This document shows positions 56,041 through 64,000 of a stretch of DNA of 64,000 bases, in pieces; positions within the stretch are counted from its first letter, which is position 1; each line of letters starts with the position of its first letter. Position numbers and translations under genes: made by a program. A model generated the notes under the pieces. It saw only the letters and a program-made list of their open reading frames with translations, ran no database searches and was not told the DNA's origin. The stretch is from Limonium bicolor. Its lineage: Eukaryota; Streptophyta; Magnoliopsida; Caryophyllales; Plumbaginaceae. Location of the stretch: positions 171,364,085 through 171,428,084 of the forward strand of contig CM041780.1 in assembly GCA_023374045.1 (NCBI GenBank), in the 5' to 3' direction.

Positions 56041-57676
56041 TGCAGACTGTATATTGTGAGAGTAGTTGGAACTGGTGTAAATAAAACAAATGAAAAAAAA
56101 GGAAATTAAAAACTCAAAATAACTGTCGGGCTGCAAACAAAATCTCGGTCGCAGTAGTATAGTAAAATGTAAGCGACCGGATATCGAACCGTTGGACTAA
56201 AGGGAATTATCTAATTCCTAAGCGGTGTCACAAAGAGGGGGATTAATTGACTTGTTTAAATAAATAAAAAGGAAACATAAAATAAACTAAGTAAAAGGTA
56301 AATTAAATGGGACTCTGGGTTCAGGTTAATATAATCTGCTCTTTTATGCTATGTCTACCGGTTTAATTATAATAGTTTGGCAAAATTCCTCTTAATATCT
56401 TAAGGACTAAATCATAGACTCAAAAGAACTCGTTTACCAGAAAATGCTCGGTCTAATCTAGATTCAAGCAACACACATGTAAACGAACGGTTTAAATATG
56501 AGAAATTATATTTGCATCTGAAAATACTAACTTATAAAAATAAGCTTTCTCCATATTTACGGCTTAATTAACCTATTTATTTATCACGGGTCTGATCAAA
56601 ATAGATTTAGTAAAGCATTTTAATAAATCCATGTAATTTATTAAAAAGGCGAGAGATAAGCTTTAATCGTAACAAACTGTATTAAAACTAAACCGATAAA
56701 ATATATTGCATAATTAATACAAACACATAATAACCATTCCCAGAGTATAGATATTCTAGTCTAACATATTAAATAGACAAATAGAAACAAGAGTAGTCGA
56801 AATCATCGACTCCTGGATTTATTCTGCTATTTGTATACGTAGGACTAGAGGTGGATAAGGTGGAATGAAAAGAAAACAAAATGGAGAAGACGGGAGAAGA
56901 GAAATGGGATGAACGTGTGATTTGTGGTTTAGTGGATCGATGATGGATGGATTTCATGAACAAGCAGTGGGTTTATATAGAAGAAAGGAGGAGGAAGAAG
57001 ACAGAACTGGCGACAGAGCTGGAGACAGACGCGTGAGGGATTTAAGGTAGGCGCCTGATATGGTTTATGGAGTAGATGGATATGTCTGCAGGCAAGTCGG
57101 CGAAGAAAACCAGTCGACAGTTTCTGGATCTGGGTTGCATTTATTTCCTGTCCGTGCTTTTTTTCACGGACTCATTTATCTCTTGTCCGTCCATTTTTCC
57201 ACGGACATATTTACTTCTTGCTTCAGTCCGCCCCTTGTCCGGTCCTGGTTCCGCGGACAAGACCCGGACGCTACATGCTCTGTCCGGCCTTTGTAATGCG
57301 GACAAGACACGGACGCTCTAAGCTCTGTCCGGCCTTTGTAATGCGGACAAGACACGGACGCTCCAAGCTCTGTCCGGCCTTTGTAATGCGGACAAGATAC
57401 GGACGCAAGTCTTTGACTCGTTTTCTTTTGCGAACTTTGACCGGCTCTAGATTCTTCGTTTGGACTCCGTTTTTCGAGCCGTTTGCGCCTATGCGTTCGT
57501 CTCTTTGTCTACTTTGCTCCTAGCTTGGTTTTCCTCATGTTTAATCAATAAATTTGTGAGATAACCAATAAAACATAACTAGAGGAAAACTAATCAAAGT
57601 GGAGAAATGAGCAAGAAAAGTGCTTATATAATATATGAAATACACCTATAAAACATGCTCATTTGGACACTTATCA
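56041..57676 (-). repeat. Element F LTR 3 (5' terminal copy)
   Basis: The plus-strand ends are TGCAGACTGT and ACACTTATCA, then the TSD GGTAC. The array (57147-57410) lacks a roughly 30-base block present in the other two. TATA box on minus at 56972-56979. Confidence 0.92.
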
Positions 57677-57681
57677 GGTAC

Positions 57682-58305
57682 TCAACTTCAATTATATACT
57701 CAGCGCTTCCCTTGTAGCTCTCCAGTACCTCGAAAGGAATCTGGTATCTCTGTCAGATACAATGGTCTATGGTACTCCATGGTGTCTCATGATCTCCTTA
57801 TCAAATAGCTTAGCTAGCTTAGTTACCTTTCAGGTATCCTTCATCGGAATGAATCAGGCTACCTTGGTCAGGCGATCCACTACAACCCATATCATGTTCA
57901 GACCTCCCCTGGTAGGTGGGAGTCCAACCACGAAGTCCATGGAGATGTCATGAAACTTCCACTCCGGAACTGGCATCGACTGTACCATTCCACCCGGTCG
58001 TATTTTACCTTTTGCCATGTGAGACACCTCAAAATGAACTCGGTAACATCTGCCTTCATCTCCGACCACCAGAAGTACCTCTTCATGTCTTTATACATCT
58101 TAGAGGCTCCCGGATGGATAGAAACTGAAGAAAAGTGTGATTCTCTTAGTATGTGCTATTTCAGATCAGCGTTGTTGCGTGGGATGCATAACCGGCCCTT
58201 AAGTCTGATCAGATCATCATCTTGAAGTCTGAAGTCATATTTCTGACTCTCAACGGTACCCTCTGTCAGCTTCTGTCTGACTTCCTTCATGTACTCATCG
58301 CTCCT
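57682..58305 (-). pseudogene. pol: Element E integrase N-terminal half
   Basis: It has a zinc finger ([13 protein letters not shown] to [10 protein letters not shown]; the last Cys of HHCC has become Trp), then [13 protein letters not shown] (first Asp) and DRLTKVA. After a TGA in place of Trp come EIMRHHGVP and TIVSDRDTRFLSRYW (second Asp). Several stops are present (KDT-stop-KV, VP-stop-TI). F interrupts it just after LKLS. Confidence 0.85.
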
Positions 58306-58773
58306 CTAAGCCTCTCGCACCTTATCAACCAAGCTCGAAGAAGCAAGTAGCGAATGGAGTGAGTGTGCTCGATGGCTCAGGGCGCCAGCTACTACATTGG
58401 CTTTCCCTTCTTTGTATTGGAGGTCAATGTCGTAGTCTTTTAGAAATTCTAACCATCTTCTTTGTCTGAGATTCAACTCCTTCTGAGTGAATATATATTT
58501 CAAGCTCTTATGGTCTGTGTAGATTGTCACACTAACCCCGTATAAATAGTAGCGCCATATCTTTAAGGTGAAGACTACAGCTCCCAACTCTAAATCATGT
58601 GTGGGGTAGTTTTCCTCATGTTTCTTCTGCTGGTGTGAGGCATAAGCGACCACTTTGCCATGCTGCATGAGTACGCAACCTAATCCTCTGCCGGATGCAT
58701 CACAATAAACCTCAAAGCCCTTCGTATCGTCTGGGATGGTCTGAACAGGTGCGGTGGTTAGTGAGTCCTTCAA
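58306..58773 (-). pseudogene. pol: Element E RNase H
   Basis: The 155-codon frame shows [14 protein letters not shown] (Asp), [13 protein letters not shown] (Glu) and [12 protein letters not shown] (Asp). In the last motif [12 protein letters not shown] the usual Asp of ADALSRR is Gly. A TAG (58774-58776) replaces the Gln found at this point in A (SFQSLK) and separates it from RT. Confidence 0.88.
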
Positions 58774-58776
58774 GCT

Positions 58777-59490
58777 CTAGAATGAACTCTCACAGCCATC
58801 CGTCCATACGAACGGTGCATCTTTCTTCATCAAACTAGTCATCGGTTTTGCAACCTTATTGAAATTCTTCACGAATCTGCGGTAGTAACCTGTCAAGCCG
58901 AGAAAGCTCCTAATGTCGGTAACTGTCTTCGGTATAGGCCAGGTACGTACGGCATCGATCTTTACTGGATCCACAGAGATCCCAGCATCCGAGATGACAT
59001 GACCAAGGAAAGTGACCTGGTCAAGCCAAAACTCGCACTTGAAGAACTTCGCATAAAGCTGGTTCTCCCTCAGTGTCTCCAATACCCTTCTCAAGTGACT
59101 CTCATGCTCAGTTTTCGGCTTTGAATATATCAAGATGTCGTTGATGAAGACCACAACCGACTTGTCCAGCTGCTCCCTGAACAAGTGGTTCATCAGATCC
59201 ATAAATTTCGCCGGTGCGTTCGACAAACCGAACGGCATCACTGTAAACTCGTAGTGGCTGTATAGTGTCCGGAACGTCGTCTTCTCAATATCTCCCTCCT
59301 TAATGGATATCTGATGGTACCCTAATCTGAGATCAATCTTGGAGAACACAGATGCCCCCTTCAACTGATCGAATAGATCATCAATGCGAGGTAGTGGATA
59401 CTTATTCTTCACAGTCACTGCATTCAACTCTCTATAGTCGATGCAGAGGCGGAGACTGCCATCCTTCTTCTTCACGAAGAGAACTGGCAC
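58777..59490 (-). pseudogene. pol: Element E reverse transcriptase
   Basis: The 237-codon frame has [74 protein letters not shown] and [11 protein letters not shown]. The catalytic box reads FIND, so the first Asp is Asn and the enzyme is probably inactive. [11 protein letters not shown] and [15 protein letters not shown] follow. A TAG just upstream (59491-59493) replaces Trp of SPWG. Confidence 0.9.
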
Positions 59491-59493
59491 TCC

Positions 59494-60265
59494 CTATGGT
59501 GAAACGCTAGGTCGCACAAACCCTTTGTCAAGCAGGTCTCTCAACTGTTTTTTTAATTCGTTCATCTCAGCCGAAGCCATGCGGTAAGGCGCCTTAGCTA
59601 TCGGTCCGGTTCCAGGTAGCAGCTCAATGGTGAACTCTACCTCCCGAGTGGGTGGCATGCCGGGCAGTTTCCGAGGAAAGAGATCGGGGAACTCCGACAC
59701 TACCAGTAAGTCGGGATCAAACTCGGGGTCTCTCTCTATGTCCTGAACATAGCAGAGATATACTTCCTCCTTCCTCCTCAACTCTTTATACATTGCCATG
59801 GCAGAGATGATCTTGGTCGAAGGCTCTCTAGGCCTCTGGCGGTATGATATTGCTACCCCAGACGGACTCCTGAGTAGCAGTCAGTGCTCGGCGTAGAGGA
59901 TACGACCCTTGTACCGCTCCAACCAGTTCATCCCGAATATTACATCAAACCCCAAGTCTCTGAACTCAATCAAGGTGATCGGGAATTCTTCTCCCTTGAT
60001 TCTGATGGCGGCTCCTCGGTAGTAGCGAGTGCATCGAACCTTCTACTTAGACAGGAGCGTAACCGTGAAGTTGGGTAGCTCGTCAGCGTCTAGCCCCAAC
60101 CTCCTCGGAAATGATGATGAGATGAAGGTATGCGAGGCCCTGAGTCGAAGAGGACTGATGCATCAACACCATTAATCGAAAAGGTGCCGGTGAGGATAGT
60201 GCCGCTTGCGTCGGCCTGTGCCTCTGTAAGAATGCTTAGTGCACATTCCGTACCGAGTCCATGAC
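59494..60265 (-). pseudogene. pol: Element E protease and linker (start of pol exon)
   Basis: The exon-like start after ACATTAG|GTCATGG reads GHGLGTECALSILTEAQADA, then [16 protein letters not shown] and SVLFDSG, the retropepsin active site with DSG intact. A one-base loss right after DSG shifts the frame. The linker from about 59799 ([40 protein letters not shown]) is open to SVSP at 59494. The stretch 59800-60110 is protease body with stops in this copy. Confidence 0.8.
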
Positions 60266-60343
60266 CTAATGTATTTCACAAGCTTTCATGAGTATTGATG
60301 GTATAACAAGAGTCTTAACAATTAACATGAACAACACTGTTAT

Positions 60344-60349
60344 TTTATT
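60344..60349 (-). promoter_or_regulatory. Possible poly(A) signal after the AlkB unit (element E)
   Basis: The minus strand reads AATAAA within TTATCAATAAAATAACAG, 62 bases after the AlkB stop and before the putative pol acceptor. It is at the same place as in A (4700-4705). Confidence 0.5.
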
Positions 60350-60411
60350 GATAACCTTCCTTTTTACATTGTGTGCTTCCTCTCTTACATCATACTTAAA
60401 GCATTACATGG

Positions 60412-60905
60412 CTAATACTGCCTAAAGGTTAGGTTTAATCGTCCTGGTCTCATGTGCGTCGCATTGATCACTGCTGACGGTGTTGTATTCAGCTTAATTT
60501 TCTTAATCCCATGGTACAACATTCTTGACTCTCCACCCATAATTAACACATCTTCAGACTTAAGTATTAACTTCTTGGCACGGTCCACACACTTCTGCTC
60601 GCCATATAGGAATTCAGTGTCGTCTCCAATGGACCAAGACACTATGGGTATCCCCCTTTCGAGAGATTCCGCTGTCTCATCCTTATCTTGGTGTAAAACA
60701 AGTCGTCCTTCTTTCTCGTAGAAGTTGACGATACACAGGTCTGCTTGTATGTCTGGGATCGGGTCAGCTTCAAGCTGCTGAGCGATCTCCACGGCTTGTG
60801 TAACAACCACATGGAACTCTTCGGGTATTTCCGGTGGTGATGCTTCGTCTTGTGTTCTCGCATTCTGGTATGTCTTAGCATACGGATTCCAATCCTTGCC
60901 TAGGC
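60412..60905 (-). CDS. AlkB-like (ALKBH1-type) dioxygenase of element E, C-terminal part
   Basis: It carries the catalytic core of a 2-oxoglutarate/Fe(II) dioxygenase that is expected to demethylate nucleic acid bases. Motifs: SLGKDWNPYAKTY, EADLCIVNF, then VLHQDKDE (Fe ligands His and Asp), IVSWSIGDDTEFLYG, SEDVLIMGGESRMLYHGI (distal His) and PGRLNLTFRQY (2-oxoglutarate-binding Arg in RxNxTxR), ending with a TAA stop at 60412. All expected catalytic residues are present and the frame has no stop. The codons just upstream of 60900 belong to solo LTR G2, which splits the exon; the N-terminal part is at 63207-63457. Known AlkB-carrying mobile genomes include plant flexiviruses, but here gag and pol flank it. 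Confidence 0.87.
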
Positions 60906-63206
60906 TGTAACGACCCCAAAACCACCCTGGTTGAGAGACCGTTACACGCCGCATGCTTATTACCTAAGACACGCAAGGCTACACTAGCGAATCCTAAAAC
61001 TAAACAAAATACCCTTTATTTAACAAGTAGCAATTACAATCGTTTACATAGTTTACAATAGCGGAAGCTAGTAAATACAAAAAGGGCCTCAAAGCCAAAC
61101 ATCTAAATACAAAATCAAATCCAAAACTAAAAGCGAAGGCCGAATCTTCAAACACGAACTAAGACCTGCAAATCAGCCGGATATAGGGGTAAGCACAACT
61201 ATTGCTCAGCAGGTGATAAACTTCATCAGCTGAGCACGCTCAAAACATAATCTGAACATACATTTATACTTATATGAAAGCATAGAAAAATCAGAAACAG
61301 AGGCCTTGGAGGAAGAAGGCAGAAACAGAAACTTGATAATCCAGAAGCTCAACCAAAACAAAAGCTCAACAAAATCAGAAGTTTAACCACATCAAAAGCT
61401 GAACGAAATCAGAAGCTTAGCAAATTCAAAAGCATAGATCAAAGCAGAAGACCTTCCAACAGATAGAGGTCTAAAACAGAGAGAGATAAGTGTTGTCAAA
61501 TCAGAAGGAGCAGCAGAAGACAAACCAGAAAGTCCAAGCTTTGCAAACCAGAGACTTCTCAGAAGACGGAAAGCACACAACAGACCATCTCAAATCAAAT
61601 ACACTGAGCAGACGGAAACAGATCACTTAATAAACCAGAGGCTCTCAGAAAACAGAAAGCACAAAGCAGTCTGTCAGAAATCAGAAATAGTCAGAGCAAA
61701 CGGAAAACAGAACACTTAAAAATTAGAAGTGGGACTCTAGCACCAAGCACAAACACTCAGAAAGGGTCGGAGACCCATGGATCTAACAGATCCCTTGACA
61801 ACGCAGAAATGACCGGAAGGCCAAAGGGTTCGTCAACCCTACAGAACAGATTGGGAATGACCCACACTCAGAATGACGTCTACATGGTATACCACGGAAT
61901 AGCTCGACCCAGCCATTCACGGCTCAGAAGCAGAGTAACTAGGTCCCAAAACAAAAGGTTACCAAATAGAAGCTTAACAAATTAGTTCATAAGGTGTTGT
62001 AGAGAACACACACCAAAGCACAAGGCCTTAACACAATGAAAACTGAATCATAGCTGAAACAAAAGTCTTAAACCAGGACTAGCCAAAGTCAAACTAAAAT
62101 CAGAGGCCGAAGCCCACTTTTAGAGTAAAAACAGAGTTCAAAAGACTATCGGTGGCCCTCAAATCAAAATATACTTAAACACATGCCAAAACATGTCAAA
62201 ACAATATAGTACTCAAAAAGAGGAATCCAACACCGCAAATGACACTCAAAACGGAGCTCAAACGAAGAAGTTATGCAAAAACAAAGGCCTGTCCGAACAT
62301 GCGTCCGATCTTGCATGTTCGGACATAAATCAAGAGTCTGAAAATCTGCCGACGCATGATGTCCGAACTTCAATGTTCGGACACATGTTCGGACAATGCG
62401 AAATCTGCAAAATCACTTACGAAAATCAGCCAGAACCAAGCCACAAATCCCCCACCAAACATACATAACTTATTGTAGCAAATTAGCCAATCGAAAACAC
62501 ATTTCCACGGGGTTTTAACGCATCAAACACACATCAAAATCAGCCAAAAACATCACCACTAGAGAATTCAGCAATCATATACAGAAAACTAATAAGAACA
62601 AAAATCCCCCGTGGTTGAACACACCCACCCGAATCCATTCACCACCTACCTCACATCCGAAGCAAAGCAATCTCTGGGGACTCTACGAAACACTCTTCTT
62701 GAATCTCCACTCGAATCTCTACTCGAACCATGAACACTCGATCGAAATTGGGAGAAGACCAATGACGGAGAGGGAGGCGAATAAGCAGCAATCAAAACTC
62801 AAAAATCTCAATTAGAGACCTCACGGACTCGACCAACGAAACAGTAGAACCATTGAATTATAGGAACGAGAGATTGAAGAAGAGGATGAGCAGAGGGAGA
62901 AGAAGTTACACGAAGAGGATGAACGATAGATCTGTCGATGAGAAAGATGAAGGAGAGGGACTAATTGATCGTGAATTAGAATGAGTGAGAGGGAGGAAAT
63001 AAAAATAGATTAATAAATCTCTCCCTTAAGAAAATAATAAATAACAAAAAGAAAGATGACAAATGTAACCCTCCTTCCTCAAGCTAATATATTAACATTA
63101 GGAGAATGTCGTAGACATTCTAATATAAGAGTACAATATAACCCAAACTCCCTTTGTGAATAAGAAAGAAGTAAAATAAAATTTAAAAAAATTCTGGGGC
63201 ATCACA
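60906..63206 (-). mobile_element. G2: solo LTR inside the AlkB exon, TSD taggc
   Basis: It runs from TGTAACGACCCC to GGGGCATCACA, flanked by TAGGC at 60901-60905 and 63207-63211. It is homologous to G1. It contains the GTCCGAAC/GTTCGGAC array (62285-62400) and AG-rich segments, with no gag, pol, primer site or PPT. Removing it with one TSD copy restores the AlkB frame exactly, so it inserted after AlkB was in place. Confidence 0.9.
62285..62400. repeat. GTCCGAAC...GTTCGGAC array in G2
   Basis: It contains GTCCGAACATG with CATGTTCGGAC and GTCCGAACTTCA with ATGTTCGGAC pairs. It is shorter than in G1 but at the matching place. Confidence 0.85.
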
Positions 63207-63457
63207 TAGGCTCATCATCTTTAGCTTCATCTTAGCTTCTCCATGGTACTCCAATGTATAGAAACCTCCCGGTCCCACTCCTAACTGACTGCATCTCATG
63301 ATGATGGCTATTTGTGCTTCGGGTGTCAGGTATCCCCTTAATAAGATCATACCTGGGCGGATAACCTGACACTGATCTTGTGTGATCTCTCGGGTTTCGA
63401 TGTCGGTCTTTTCCGGGTTATACGTTGTAGGTATTGGATAGCAAATATTGAAGTTTC
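63207..63457 (-). CDS. AlkB-like dioxygenase of element E, N-terminal part
   Basis: The exon follows a putative acceptor (TTACTTTAG|GAAAC). With one G from the gag exon it reads 84 codons without a stop. It includes NFNICYPIPTTYNP, a charged linker, QVIRPGMILLRGYLTPEAQ, MRCSQLGVGPGGFYT and KMKLKMMSL, the N-terminal AlkB/ALKBH1-type nucleotide-recognition part. It ends at codon CTA, precisely where G2 entered, and continues in phase at 60900. Joined, the AlkB exon gives 246 codons plus stop. A has the same exon with two frame shifts. Confidence 0.85.
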
Positions 63458-63591
63458 CTAAAGTAATGGTAGGTTATATCTTACTTAAGTTCTAATCATG
63501 TACTAAAATCTTGTCTAACTTATCATTCACTCAAGCATGCATGAAATGTGGTAAGCAGGCAATTTTATCACTTAATGGATTGTAGCGGTAC
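63458..63591 (-). other. Putative intron between gag and AlkB (element E)
   Basis: It runs from donor ACCAG|GTACCG to acceptor ACTTTAG|GAAAC on the minus strand. Phase 1 on both sides gives a continuous Gag-AlkB frame. The same donor also matches the phase of the pol acceptor at 60265/60266. Confidence 0.7.
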
Positions 63592-63933
63592 CTGGTCTCG
63601 ATGAGGGTTCAACCTCATCCCCCCGGTCCACCATATGAAGAGTAGGCCCCGTCTTTTGGGTAACCTGGGGTCCTTTATTGGCTGCAGGCTGTGTCGCCTT
63701 CTGACCGTCGGGTCCAGTATTTTGATCGGTCTTGCCCTTGCCCTTCCACTCGGGCCTGAAGGCTCTGCCCTCAGGGTTTCGGAAACACATGTAAGCTCGG
63801 TGTCCGAGTACTCCACAGAAGTTGCATTCCACTTTATTACCCTTACAGTCGAGTCTAGGGTGGTCCTTGTGGCACCACGAGTAGATGTATCGTCGTTGGT
63901 AGCCACCGCCGGCTCCCTTCCCAGACTCAGAAC
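63592..63933 (-). CDS. gag: Gag zinc-knuckle exon of element E
   Basis: This is the nucleocapsid part of Gag. The second knuckle CNFCGVLGHRAYMC is intact (CX2CX4HX4C); the first reads YSWCHKDHPRLDC and has lost its first Cys to Tyr. A basic tail (RPEWKGKGKTDQN) and LHMVDRGDEVEPSSRPG lead to the splice donor. The exon starts after an AG (63934-63935) as in A. Its 342 bases are close to the 345 of A. Confidence 0.8.
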
Positions 63934-64000
63934 CTGTCCATTATCGATATAGTAATTGTATCTCAATGGTTGCTAAATGATTGTTAATTCACATTAAGGT
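63934..64000 (-). other. Putative gag intron of element E, cut by the window edge
   Basis: On the minus strand the sequence before the zinc-knuckle exon is AT-rich and ends CGATAATGGACAG. It corresponds to intron 2 of A. The donor is beyond the window. Confidence 0.45.

Larger units (their letters stand above)
48361..57676 (-). mobile_element. Element F: tandem non-autonomous LTR element (LTR-int-LTR-int-LTR), TSD ggtac
   Basis: Three LTRs of about 1.65 kb (48361-50020, 52190-53857, 56041-57676) flank two near-identical internal regions of about 2.17 kb. The whole is bounded by GGTAC at 48356-48360 and 57677-57681 inside the integrase gene of E. Minus orientation is shown by primer sites next to the second and third LTRs and by the GAGGACAAGC...GTGGGGGTG tract next to the first and second. 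No gag or pol frame exists, so it depends on proteins of another element; C is a candidate donor family. Confidence 0.92.
41699..64000 (-). mobile_element. Element E: second AlkB-carrying chromovirus (minus strand)
   Basis: The order on the minus strand, from the right window edge, is gag zinc-knuckle exon, AlkB exon (split by G2), protease, RT, RNase H, integrase (split by F), chromodomain, PPT, and a 3' LTR broken by H. The 5' LTR and first gag exons lie outside the window. Each unit matches element A in order and motifs, so A and E are the same family. The left LTR end at 41699 (TGTAACACCCC on plus) lies inside the LTR of D; GAAAA at 41694-41698 would be one TSD copy. Confidence 0.85.

Overview
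The window is a plant (flowering-plant) intergenic block made almost entirely of nested LTR retrotransposons. I found no host gene, rRNA, tRNA or CRISPR array. A plant origin follows from chromodomain Ty3/gypsy elements of the Tekay/Del type with initiator-tRNA-Met primer sites (TGGTATCAGAGC), from an Athila-like element with a TGGCGCCGTTGCCGGGGA primer site, and from very long LTRs (about 2-4.4 kb). The species cannot be named from the sequence.

Layout. Element A (+, 1-14090) is a chromovirus whose 5' LTR is cut by the window edge. It holds gag with putative small introns, an AlkB-type dioxygenase unit, and a broken pol (PR-RT-RNaseH-IN-chromodomain). Its 3' LTR is split by solo LTR G1 (11062-13273, TSD acaac) and truncated at 14090. 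Element B (-, 14091-23755) is a degenerate relative with a 4.4 kb LTR. It sits in the internal region of element D (+, 23756-41698), of the same broad family. The 3' LTR of D holds Athila-like element C (-, 29322-40373, TSD actcc) and the left end of element E. Element E (-, 41699 to beyond 64000) is a second AlkB-carrying chromovirus. It is interrupted by a plus-strand LTR piece H (about 42076-45187), by a tandem non-autonomous element F (48361-57676, LTR-internal-LTR-internal-LTR, TSD ggtac) inside its integrase, and by solo LTR G2 (60906-63206, TSD taggc) inside the AlkB exon.

Main discovery candidate. Elements A and E both carry, between gag and pol, an ALKBH1-like Fe(II)/2-oxoglutarate dioxygenase reading frame with HxD, distal His and RxNxTxR residues. 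When G2 and one TSD copy are discounted in E, the AlkB frame is open for 246 codons. A GT-AG intron joins it in frame to the zinc-knuckle exon of gag. A second acceptor just before the protease is in the same phase, and an AATAAA follows the AlkB stop. This suggests alternative Gag-AlkB and Gag-Pol products made by splicing and polyadenylation.

Other signals: GTCCG/CGGAC or GGTCGGTC inverted-repeat arrays recur in the LTRs of every family here, upstream of the TATA box where one can be seen. Three chromoviruses share a duplicated polypurine-tract motif and a hairpin before the true PPT. C and F share non-coding internal blocks and ATTTAAAT leader repeats. Many stops and lost catalytic residues fit deamination of methylated cytosine. 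All pol genes seen are damaged, so no element is likely to be autonomous now. Similarity statements come from reading the sequence by eye; no percent identities were computed.
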